Shown in pieces: positions 1 to 5,537 of a stretch of 5,537 nucleotides of DNA. The notes beneath the pieces were generated by a model. That model did no database searches and had not been told where the DNA came from. It worked only from the letters and a program-made list of their open reading frames with translations. The stretch is from Lachnospiraceae bacterium. Its GTDB lineage: Bacteria > Bacillota > Clostridia > Lachnospirales > Lachnospiraceae. The translations under genes and the position numbers were made by a program. The stretch is taken from positions 1 to 5,537 of the forward strand of contig JAJQCU010000408.1 in the NCBI GenBank assembly GCA_021202575.1, written 5' to 3'. Positions within the stretch are counted from its first letter, which is position 1; the number at the start of each line of letters is the position of its first letter.

Positions 1-122
1 GCCTTGGGCTGTATATTGTGAAATCTTTGGCAGAGGCAATGGGCGGATCAGTCAGCGCGGCAAATGCCGGAGGACTCAGAATTCATCTCATGTTTCCGCT
101 GAAGGAGGTATTCTATGAATAA
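1..122 (+). CDS. Sensor histidine kinase, C-terminal end only (5' part outside window)
   Basis: The frame enters at base 3 and runs 39 codons to the TAA at 120-122. The visible peptide starts LGLYIVKSLAEAMGGSV, which is the G2 box and following helix of the HATPase_c ATP-binding domain of sensor kinases (the GLGLxIVK motif, then a GG turn and a beta strand). The protein ends soon after, at LKEVFYE, as kinases normally do after the final strand of the ATPase domain. It overlaps the response regulator start by 8 bases (115-122), so the two are translationally coupled and form a cognate pair. In such pairs the kinase autophosphorylates a histidine and passes the phosphate to the regulator. The sensing and dimerisation domains are outside the window, so the signal cannot be inferred. 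Confidence 0.9.
   Translation, partial: LGLYIVKSLAEAMGGSVSAANAGGLRIHLMFPLKEVFYE
102..108 (+). promoter_or_regulatory. Ribosome binding site of the response regulator gene
   Basis: AAGGAGG lies 6 bases before the ATG at 115. It sits inside the last codons of the histidine kinase gene. The strong match and ideal spacing fix the response regulator start and show that the two genes are read from one message. Confidence 0.9.
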
Positions 123-828
123 CAACTATCGGATTCTAATCATCGAGGATGACGAGGATATCAGCATGGTGGAACAGGTCTACCTGGAAAACAGCGGCTA
201 TGAGACATGTGTGCTTAGGGACGGGAAATGTCTGAACGAGCTGCTTGCCGCAGAAAAATTCGACCTGATCCTGCTCGACGTGATGCTGCCTGGGAAAAGC
301 GGCTATGAAATCTTAAAGGAAATCAGGGAAATCTATTCCATGCCAATCCTGATGGTTACAGCCAGAACTGAATCGTTAGATAAAATCCGAGGATTGATGA
401 TTGGTGCGGATGACTATATTACCAAGCCTTTCGATCCGGCTGAGCTGGTGGCGAGGGTCGGCGCAAATATCCGCCAGTATGAGCGCAGCGCTGCGTCAGG
501 CCCGGAAAATGTGTCAGACGACCTGGTAATCGGCAGCCTGCTGATTCAGAAAAAAGCCAGGAAGATATTTCGCAATGGGAACGAGATCAGGCTGCCGAAC
601 AAAGAGTATGAAATTCTGCTCTTTCTGGCAGAGAACCCCAATATTGCCTTTACCAAGGAATATCTTTTTGAAAAGATATGGGGCTTTGATTATTTAAGTG
701 ACAGCGCCACGGTCATGGTGCATATCAACCGGATTCGTGAGAAAATAGAAGAGGACCCCAGAAACCCGAAGATCATCGAGACGGTGCGGGGCGTCGGTTA
801 CAGGCTGTGTCCGGACAATACGACCTGA
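115..828 (+). CDS. OmpR/PhoB-family response regulator transcription factor
   Basis: A full-length 237-residue two-domain regulator. Residues 5-120 are a receiver domain: acidic pocket E11/D12/D13, phosphoacceptor D55 in LLDVMLPGKSG, switch residue T82 in MVTAR, and K104 in the DDYITKPF motif. All key residues are present, so it should be phosphorylatable. After a linker (about 122-135), residues 137-233 form a PhoB-type winged helix: the LPNKEYEILLFL segment, the recognition helix about 196-211 (TVMVHINRIREKI) and the wing motif ETVRGVGYRL. It acts in the cytoplasm as a DNA-binding activator or repressor for the kinase encoded just upstream. Start chosen from the AAGGAGG six bases upstream; it overlaps the kinase stop by 8 bases. 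Its target genes are unknown. The convergent minus-strand operon is a neighbour but not an obvious target, because that operon's promoter is off the window. Confidence 0.96.
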   Translation: MNNNYRILIIEDDEDISMVEQVYLENSGYETCVLRDGKCLNELLAAEKFDLILLDVMLPGKSGYEILKEIREIYSMPILMVTARTESLDKIRGLMIGADDYITKPFDPAELVARVGANIRQYERSAASGPENVSDDLVIGSLLIQKKARKIFRNGNEIRLPNKEYEILLFLAENPNIAFTKEYLFEKIWGFDYLSDSATVMVHINRIREKIEEDPRNPKIIETVRGVGYRLCPDNTT

Positions 829-849
829 AAGAACCCTCCCATTGTCCGG
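811..849 (+). repeat. Perfect 9-base inverted repeat at the end of the response regulator gene
   Basis: CCGGACAAT (811-819) is mirrored exactly by ATTGTCCGG (841-849), separated by 21 bases. The left arm codes for the end of the regulator (around C232-N235) and the right arm is in the gap after its stop codon. Neither side is followed directly by a T run, so it is not a classic terminator by itself. It could fold as an mRNA 3' stem or, less likely, be a protein-binding palindrome. Role uncertain. Confidence 0.5.
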
Positions 850-883
850 TATCAGTCCGTAATTACAGGATACTTTTATTTTT
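849..883 (+). terminator. Probable weak Rho-independent terminator of the two-component operon
   Basis: GTATC (849-853) pairs with GATAC (869-873), with a 15-base loop containing the palindrome GTAATTAC (859-866), followed at once by TTTTATTTTT (874-883). The stem is short and AT-rich, so termination may be inefficient. The T-rich tract overlaps the stop codon (876-878) of the convergent gene. In the minus direction the same hairpin has no T tract after it, so it would serve only the plus-strand operon. The right arm of the 9-base inverted repeat (811-849) shares base 849 with this hairpin, so the two folds adjoin and may compete. Confidence 0.4.
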
Positions 884-2747
884 CTGTGTCCGGGCCAAAA
901 CCGCCGCCTCTGTCCTGGCCGAAGCCATCCCCGCCGTCCATGCCCGGTCCGCCGCCTCCGCGGTTGTCAGTGCGGCTTCCGTACGTCGTTATCCCATCCC
1001 CAATTGTCACATCGACAGCATCTTCTGTTTTTTCATACTGTCCTTCCTGTGAAAAACCGTTCTCATCCGCGGTGCTGTTTTCCACTCCGAACAGAACCGT
1101 CACCGTGTCCCCGCTTTCAAGCACGGGACTGCTGAAGGTGAAGGTACTGTAGGATTGAGCAGGTTCAAAATAGAGGATAACAGATCCCTCTTCGTTAAGA
1201 ATCGTGATGGATTCCTCCTGAGTGCCGCTGTCGCAGTAATAAAGCAGCACAGACTGACCGGTGGATTCAGAGATTTCCTCATCCATGGAGGACGCGCCTG
1301 CGGCGATAACGGTGCCGCCGTTGATGGCGGATTTTCCATCCACATCAATTGCGATATCTTCCCCGGAGGAAGCGGTGCTGACCAGCACGGTGCCGCCGTT
1401 AATGATAATGTCCCCGTTGGAATCCAGACCGTCCCCCTGAGCGCAGACATAGGTATATCCGCCGTTGATTTTGAGCAAAATATAATTATCCAAGTGGAAG
1501 AGGTTCGTGTTGATCCAGCTGAACACGACAGAGGTGATACTTCCGTCTGTGGCATTTACGCCGTCATCCACTGCATTGATATTGACCGTGCCGTTGTTTA
1601 TTTCTATATACAGGGCTTCAAATCCCTCGTAGCACTGGGCCACGACAACGCTGCCGCTGTTCATCATCAGGACATTTTCCGCGTGAATCGCATCGTCATT
1701 AGTTGAGATTTCTACTGATCCTTCCGCAACCAGAACGCTCCCGTTTGAGTGAATGGCGTCATCCAGGCAATCCAAAATAAGGTCTCCGCCAGTCAGATAA
1801 ACCAGCTTTCCGGCCTTGATTCCCTTGGTGCTTTCTGCGTCACTGTCATCCTGCTCCTCCCGATATTCCTCAAAGCCGAACATTCCCGGCCCACGGTCTG
1901 TATTGCTGATGGTGGAACTGCCGCCGCCGGAAGTGACTGTGATCGAGCCGCCTGCAATCCAGGCAACTGACTCCGCCTGAATGCCGTCATTGCCGCTGGC
2001 GATCCGGATAGTTCCGCCCGCGATATAAACGAAGCCCTTATTGGAATAGCGGCTGTTGGTGGAACGGATGCCGTCCGCGCCCGCCGTGATGTTCAGCGTC
2101 CCGCCGTAGATTTTGACACAGTCCTTTCCGTCCAGGGCGCTGTCCGTCGACTGAACGTTCAGTGTCCCGTCCAGAATGGTGAGGGAATCCTTTGACACGA
2201 TGGCTTTGGAATAATTGCCTTCCACATTCAGTGTTCCAGAACCGTTGATAATCAGCGGCACCCTGGAAAAAATCGTGCCGTCCGCATTGACATTGGTACC
2301 AGTAAGCTGGTACTCTCCACTATCGGACAAATAGTTTTCGGTGCCTGACGCGAGGGTGATATAAAGTGCCTGCGCAGACTGTGCCAGAATCGCCGGCTCC
2401 TCGTTACTCACAATCACCGCATTGTCCAGCACCAGCTGCACGACATCTGTCGCCCCGGCTCTGATGTAGATACTCTGATAGCTGCCTGAGAGGATATAGG
2501 TGCCTGACGAAGTAATCACAACATCCGAATCTGTGACATATTCCGGTGTGTACAGATACTCCGTCTCTGTTTCGGTACCGGGCATGGTAATATCCAGATT
2601 TCCTGTCAGTGTATCCAGGTCGATGGAATGGGAGGTTGTCAGATTTAAGAACGCCGTGCAGCCTAAAAGCGCCAGCATCAGGCCAAGCGGGATTGCGGGA
2701 ATCAGCAAAAGGATCCATATCCATCTGCGTTTTTTCCTTTTCTTCAT
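876..2747 (-). CDS. Surface-anchored Cthe_2159-like (DUF4353) carbohydrate-binding beta-helix protein
   Basis: A 623-residue protein of the Cthe_2159/DUF4353 family. The Clostridium thermocellum founder is a right-handed beta-helix that binds cellulose and acidic sugar polymers. Residues 1-8 are strongly basic (KKRKKRR) and 9-33 hydrophobic, giving a signal peptide or anchor; LALLGC ending at C30 resembles a lipobox, so it may be a lipoprotein. The body (about 65-485) is built from repeated coils of a GGT-[VIL]-x-[VIL] strand followed by a D-[GA]-[IVL] turn. Examples are DGIRSTN (225), DGIQAES (254), DDAIHSNG (329), DDAIHAEN (351), DDGVNATD (394) and GDGLDSNG (438). Acidic turn residues could bind calcium. 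An acidic, Gly-rich insert at about 274-308 breaks the ladder. About 496-585 looks like a separate beta domain, and 596-619 is a Gly/Asp/Phe/Pro-rich tail. It is last in the operon, 12 bases after the DUF4956 gene. No enzyme motif seen; a binding or structural role is most likely. Confidence 0.88.
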   Translation of the reverse strand: MKKRKKRRWIWILLLIPAIPLGLMLALLGCTAFLNLTTSHSIDLDTLTGNLDITMPGTETETEYLYTPEYVTDSDVVITSSGTYILSGSYQSIYIRAGATDVVQLVLDNAVIVSNEEPAILAQSAQALYITLASGTENYLSDSGEYQLTGTNVNADGTIFSRVPLIINGSGTLNVEGNYSKAIVSKDSLTILDGTLNVQSTDSALDGKDCVKIYGGTLNITAGADGIRSTNSRYSNKGFVYIAGGTIRIASGNDGIQAESVAWIAGGSITVTSGGGSSTISNTDRGPGMFGFEEYREEQDDSDAESTKGIKAGKLVYLTGGDLILDCLDDAIHSNGSVLVAEGSVEISTNDDAIHAENVLMMNSGSVVVAQCYEGFEALYIEINNGTVNINAVDDGVNATDGSITSVVFSWINTNLFHLDNYILLKINGGYTYVCAQGDGLDSNGDIIINGGTVLVSTASSGEDIAIDVDGKSAINGGTVIAAGASSMDEEISESTGQSVLLYYCDSGTQEESITILNEEGSVILYFEPAQSYSTFTFSSPVLESGDTVTVLFGVENSTADENGFSQEGQYEKTEDAVDVTIGDGITTYGSRTDNRGGGGPGMDGGDGFGQDRGGGFGPDTEK

Positions 2748-2752
2748 GTCAG

Positions 2753-2759
2753 TCCCCTT
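2753..2759 (-). promoter_or_regulatory. Ribosome binding site of the beta-helix protein gene
   Basis: Read on the minus strand, AAGGGGA lies 5 bases before the ATG at 2747-2745, within the 12-base gap after the DUF4956 stop codon. It is a moderately strong site. It supports this start, which also gives an N-terminus with the expected basic and hydrophobic export signal. Confidence 0.75.
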
Positions 2760-3422
2760 TTATAACTCCGTCTCCGGTTTTGAGATATTGCAGCTGATTT
2801 CCAGATTGCCGTTGAGCGTTCTGATTTCGTCAATAAAGTCTTTTTCCTGATCAACGTCAGAAAGATCCAGATCCCATGCCGCGCGAAAAAGGCTGCCAAG
2901 GTTGGTTGTTTTCACGCCCTGAAACTCGCAGCGGGTCGTGTATTTCGCGAATATTTCATCGAAAACATGCGTGTAGTTTAAATCCTCCGGAATGGTGACA
3001 CGCAGATAGCGCTGGACGGGCTTTCTTTTCGTAAATTTTGAACCGGTATAGAGAATATTTAATAAGATCACCAGACAGGCCAGGACTGCCGCAACGCCCA
3101 GATACCCTGTGCCTGTAGCCATTCCGATTCCCATGGCTGTGAACATGAAGAGAATATCTCTTGCCCTGCCGAGAATGGTGCGGAAACGAACCAGTGTAAA
3201 GGCGCCCGCTACCGCGATTCCGGTTCCGATATTGCCGTTTACCACCATCATGACGACCTGCACGATCATCGGCAGGATGGCAATGGTGGTAAAAACGCTG
3301 TTGGAGCACTGGTTTTTATATGTACTGGCCAGAGCGGTGATAAAGCCTAATAAAACAGAGGCTATGGTACATACAAGAAAGCTTACTGTTGTCATGCTGG
3401 TTCCGATTACACTGTTTAACAT
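2760..3422 (-). CDS. DUF4956 integral membrane protein
   Basis: A 220-residue protein matching the DUF4956 family. Hydrophobic segments lie at about 11-32, 43-61, 65-78, 90-104 and 107-125, giving roughly four to five membrane passes. Between them is the family's most recognisable stretch, GAFTLVRFRT (73-82) followed by GRARDILFMF (85-94). It places R79, R81, R86 and R88 next to membrane segments and resembles the RFR motif of MgtC-like proteins. After a basic linker (TKRKPVQR), residues about 138-215 are soluble, with a predicted beta-alpha-beta-beta-alpha-beta order like an ACT-type regulatory domain. The molecular function is not established. The start overlaps the VTC gene's end by 7 bases, and these families are recurrent neighbours in Firmicutes. 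This suggests that the two proteins work together, perhaps with DUF4956 as the membrane partner of the soluble VTC enzyme (inference). Confidence 0.9.
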   Translation of the reverse strand: MLNSVIGTSMTTVSFLVCTIASVLLGFITALASTYKNQCSNSVFTTIAILPMIVQVVMMVVNGNIGTGIAVAGAFTLVRFRTILGRARDILFMFTAMGIGMATGTGYLGVAAVLACLVILLNILYTGSKFTKRKPVQRYLRVTIPEDLNYTHVFDEIFAKYTTRCEFQGVKTTNLGSLFRAAWDLDLSDVDQEKDFIDEIRTLNGNLEISCNISKPETEL

Positions 3423-4153
3423 TTTGTCTCTTCCTCCTGAAGGTGTTTTTCCTTGTGTAAAATTAATTTTTCATAGGCGGCTCCGACCTTGGAAAAGGAG
3501 TGCGGATAAATCTGAAGGCGGTCCAGTGCGCCGGCCAGCTCCAAGGGAACGGCGCCCGGCGCTTTGATTTCCAGAATACAGGCGCCGTCTGCTGTGAGCG
3601 CCTCGCCGTAAACGCCCCTGCAAAGATCAAGGTCATATGTACGCCCCCGCAGATTGTGGTCAAAGGTATACCGCAGTTCCTCGTTTGTCCGGTCCCTCAC
3701 AGCGTATCTGTCGCAGCTGCAAAGGATGGAAGGGGCAATGTGAGGGTAATTATGGCAGAATGCGTGAATTTCCCTGGCAATCTGTTCCGTGCCTTCTGTG
3801 GCAGAAGAAGTATCGTTTCCCTTAAGAAAATCCCGTGCCTCTGCGCAGGACATGGACAGGCGGCGTTTATATACAACGCCTTTGTATTTTTTCTTCAGTT
3901 CGATAAACGCTTCCGACTCCCGTGTGAGAACGCCATAGCAGCGAACCCGCAGCTTTTCTTTATAGACAGGTCTTTCCAGTGAATGACGGATGATCCTGTG
4001 GTCCGGCGTGTCATAGTAGAGGCTCATTACGGTGGCCCGGCTGTATTCGTCTTCCAGAATCTTCCCGGAAAGAAAGCGCATTATGCCTTCATACTGCGTC
4101 TCCGACAGGATGTATTTTTTTTCATATCGTTCAAATATGTTTTCTGTCATCAT
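3416..4153 (-). CDS. VTC-domain protein (polyphosphate polymerase-like triphosphate tunnel enzyme)
   Basis: A 245-residue, soluble, single-domain VTC protein. In fungal Vtc4 this fold is a beta-barrel tunnel that makes polyphosphate from ATP with a metal ion. The hallmark strands are visible in order: FERYEKKY (7-14), SLYYDT (44-49), YKEKLRVRCYG (64-74), IELKKK (84-89), VVYKRR (93-98), CDRYAVR (147-153), RYTFDHNLRGR (161-171), LEIK (194-197) and SFSK (219-222). By motif position, R69/R71, K87, R149, R161, E195 and K222 correspond to substrate- and metal-binding residues of Vtc4, so it looks catalytically intact. It lacks the SPX and membrane domains of fungal Vtc4. The next gene, DUF4956, overlaps by 7 bases and may supply the membrane part. 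Two adjacent ATGs (4153, 4150) are possible starts; the first is used here. Polymer synthesis is known for the eukaryotic relative; the bacterial product is inferred. Confidence 0.9.
   Translation of the reverse strand: MMTENIFERYEKKYILSETQYEGIMRFLSGKILEDEYSRATVMSLYYDTPDHRIIRHSLERPVYKEKLRVRCYGVLTRESEAFIELKKKYKGVVYKRRLSMSCAEARDFLKGNDTSSATEGTEQIAREIHAFCHNYPHIAPSILCSCDRYAVRDRTNEELRYTFDHNLRGRTYDLDLCRGVYGEALTADGACILEIKAPGAVPLELAGALDRLQIYPHSFSKVGAAYEKLILHKEKHLQEEETKC
3433..3438 (-). promoter_or_regulatory. Ribosome binding site of the DUF4956 gene, inside the VTC gene
   Basis: On the minus strand AGGAGG is 10 bases before the ATG at 3422-3420 and lies within the last codons of the VTC gene (the EEE of its C-terminus). 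The ATG and the VTC stop are intertwined as ATGTTAA (3422-3416), so ribosomes finishing VTC can restart on DUF4956. This is the tightest junction on this strand. Confidence 0.88.
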
Positions 4154-4158
4154 CCAGG

Positions 4159-4164
4159 CACCTT
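4159..4164 (-). promoter_or_regulatory. Weak ribosome binding site of the VTC gene
   Basis: On the minus strand AAGGTG overlaps the TAA of the upstream glycosidase-like gene. It is 5 bases from the first ATG (4153) and 8 bases from the second (4150). Spacing favours the second ATG slightly, so the true product may be one residue shorter. The weak site beside a stop codon suggests coupling to translation of the upstream gene. Confidence 0.5.
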
Positions 4165-5537
4165 AGAACTCTTTCACCTGCCGCTGTAATATGCCATATT
4201 TCAGCGCATAGTACAGCGCCCAGTCCTGGTCGTTTGCCCATGGATCATAATAGTGAGCCTTCTTTCCATTTACGCTTGCCGGATAAACCATGGCACAGGA
4301 GGCACTTCCGTCACAAAAGAAAAGGCTCAGGCAGCCTCTGAGCGACGCCCTGCCCCTCTTTTCATACGGAAAATCTTCTGTTATATTTTCTGCCAGTCTG
4401 GCATACCGCAAATACTCTGTTCCTGTCAGTACGCTCCAGTAATGTGGAAAGGTATCTCCAAAGCATCTGTTTTTTCCAAACCAATATCCATCCCAGTGTC
4501 TGATCGCATTTTCAAACAGATGGTAATCCGGCTGGTGTCCGTTGAAAAGCTTCAGTACATTCATAAACATTTCAGCGGTCTTTAAATAATCCCTGTTTTT
4601 CGTCAGCTGATACGCCTGCATCGAGATGCTTACCGCGGGGGCAACTATGCTCTGCTCGTAATTGACTTCCGATTTTGGGAAATCAAGTCCGGCCGACTTT
4701 ATATAATCTGCGTGGAGCAAAAACAGCCTTCGGATTTCTTTTGCCTCGCTCTCATATCCGTTCATTTCCAGTAAGCCTGTCAATTCAGCCGCCTGTATCC
4801 CGATCCCGTAAAAATGAATGCCATCCTTTTCATAATATCTTCTCAGGGCTTTACAGGAATCCAGCAGGTACTTATCCTGCCCTTCACTTTTAAAAAGCTC
4901 CATGAAAAATGTTGACATCCAGGGATAGTTATACAATCTGTCCCAGTCATTGCTGCGATGGATATCGTTGAATACATCACCGGTTTTATCATCGAAAAGT
5001 TCTCTGTAAATATAATCCACATATTTATGCAGGCTTGCCTTTACAATCGGGTCATCATGTTCCTGGAGCCACAAAGCAATCAGAGCTCCCATGGCGACCC
5101 TTTCTCTTCCTCCGTTATGATCATTCAGATGGGAATAGTACCTGCTGTCTGTTTCTTTATCATATATGAGATAAGCTCCATCCAGATTGCCGCCGGACTC
5201 CTGTTGTTTATTCACGATAAAATGGACTCTTTTTTCTGCAATGTCTTCTAATGGAGGAACGCAGTAAAGCTTAATATTTGTGCATTTGCCGTCTATGGCA
5301 ATCCCGATATCATGCTCCCCCACTTCTTCCATATTCAGGTCAGCCTGAATGGAATAATGACCTTCAGAATCGGATGTGTCACATTTCCATCTGATCTGCA
5401 AATCAGATTCAAAAGAAATATCAGACGGTGTTCCTTTTCCTCTTACAACAAAATGTGTGCTTTCTCCCTTCTGTAATGTAGCCTGTTCGATCCAGACTAC
5501 GGGGATTTCTATCAAATCCATGAGTTTATCAGCAAAA
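4163..5537 (-). CDS. Six-hairpin glycosidase-like protein, 5' end beyond the window
   Basis: At least 457 residues are visible. An ATG exists at 5521, but it has no Shine-Dalgarno sequence and the frame stays open to the window edge (codons F-A-D-K-L before it). The true start is therefore probably upstream and this is the C-terminal part of a longer protein. Numbering from that ATG, about 5-90 is a beta-sandwich-like region. From about 95 to 450 the sequence is helix-rich and rich in aromatic and acidic residues, typical of an (alpha/alpha)6 toroid. Notable stretches are SHLNDHNGGRERVAMG (130-145), NYPWMSTFF (198-206), EVNYEQSIVAPA (285-296), HWDGYWFGKNRCFGDTFPHYW (342-362, here split as HWDGYWFG and CFGDTFPHYW) and YYDPWANDQDWALYY (424-438). 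These resemble proteins annotated as six-hairpin glycosidases; the substrate and catalytic acids cannot be assigned. No membrane segment is visible. The gene is clearly more AT-rich than those downstream. A lyase or epimerase of the same toroid fold is an alternative. Confidence 0.6.
   Translation of the reverse strand, partial: FADKLMDLIEIPVVWIEQATLQKGESTHFVVRGKGTPSDISFESDLQIRWKCDTSDSEGHYSIQADLNMEEVGEHDIGIAIDGKCTNIKLYCVPPLEDIAEKRVHFIVNKQQESGGNLDGAYLIYDKETDSRYYSHLNDHNGGRERVAMGALIALWLQEHDDPIVKASLHKYVDYIYRELFDDKTGDVFNDIHRSNDWDRLYNYPWMSTFFMELFKSEGQDKYLLDSCKALRRYYEKDGIHFYGIGIQAAELTGLLEMNGYESEAKEIRRLFLLHADYIKSAGLDFPKSEVNYEQSIVAPAVSISMQAYQLTKNRDYLKTAEMFMNVLKLFNGHQPDYHLFENAIRHWDGYWFGKNRCFGDTFPHYWSVLTGTEYLRYARLAENITEDFPYEKRGRASLRGCLSLFFCDGSASCAMVYPASVNGKKAHYYDPWANDQDWALYYALKYGILQRQVKEF

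Noticed and set aside
811..849. The 9-base inverted repeat as a transposon end or attachment site
   Set aside because: No transposase, integrase or target duplication is present, and one arm is coding sequence of an intact regulator.
807..1152. Plus-strand open frames (807-1052 and 886-1152) reading through the gap and the Gly-rich tail
   Set aside because: Their Pro/Ser/Ala-rich products are simply the complement of the Gly-rich tail codons. No ribosome site or family resemblance.
1308..1404. Repeated GGTGCCGCCGTT units as a possible DNA repeat array or regulatory element
   Set aside because: They are in frame and encode the same INGGTV strand in two beta-helix coils, so protein repetition explains them; spacing is irregular and there is no CRISPR-like structure.
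1155..1706. A 183-codon open frame on the plus strand opposite the beta-helix gene
   Set aside because: It lies wholly inside the well-supported minus-strand gene, has no clear ribosome site and shows no recognisable domain. Long antisense frames are expected opposite GC-rich repetitive coding DNA.
3500..3982. A 160-codon plus-strand frame opposite the VTC gene
   Set aside because: The minus-strand VTC gene has all its family motifs here. The plus frame has no start signal and no domain.
5519..5521. ATG at 5521 as the true start of the glycosidase-like gene
   Set aside because: No Shine-Dalgarno sequence precedes it and the frame remains open to the window edge, with no signal peptide at this position.

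Overview
The window looks like a chromosomal segment from a Gram-positive, Clostridia-type bacterium, most likely a gut or anaerobic member of the Lachnospiraceae or a relative. This rests on strong AGGAGG-type ribosome sites, tightly packed overlapping genes, mid-range GC, and the gene families present. The assignment is by family content and style, not by a species match.

Layout: on the plus strand, positions 1-828 hold the last 39 codons of a sensor histidine kinase overlapping a complete OmpR/PhoB-type response regulator, so this is the end of a two-component operon. It ends at a short hairpin plus T-rich tract around 849-883. On the minus strand, four genes run convergently toward it, from the right edge leftward: a 5'-incomplete protein resembling six-hairpin glycosidases (5537-4163), a VTC-domain protein (4153-3416), a DUF4956 membrane protein (3422-2760), and a membrane-anchored or lipidated beta-helix protein of the Cthe_2159/DUF4353 carbohydrate-binding family (2747-876). 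Junctions are +9, -7 and +12 nt, so this is almost certainly one transcript whose promoter lies beyond the right edge.

The biological interest is the VTC - DUF4956 - Cthe_2159 trio. VTC domains are triphosphate-tunnel enzymes; the fungal Vtc4 version makes polyphosphate from ATP and pushes it through its own membrane part. Here the tunnel domain is a stand-alone soluble protein, translationally overlapped with a separate multi-pass membrane protein, followed by a surface polysaccharide-binding beta-helix. A working hypothesis (inference) is a split VTC-like machine that makes or modifies a phosphate-containing polymer at the membrane and is tied to cell-surface glycan binding, possibly together with the glycosidase-like protein. 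The convergent two-component system might regulate it, but nothing in the sequence proves that.

There are no RNA genes, CRISPR arrays, insertion sequences or other mobile elements that I can support. The only untranslated gap of note is 829-875 (47 bases).
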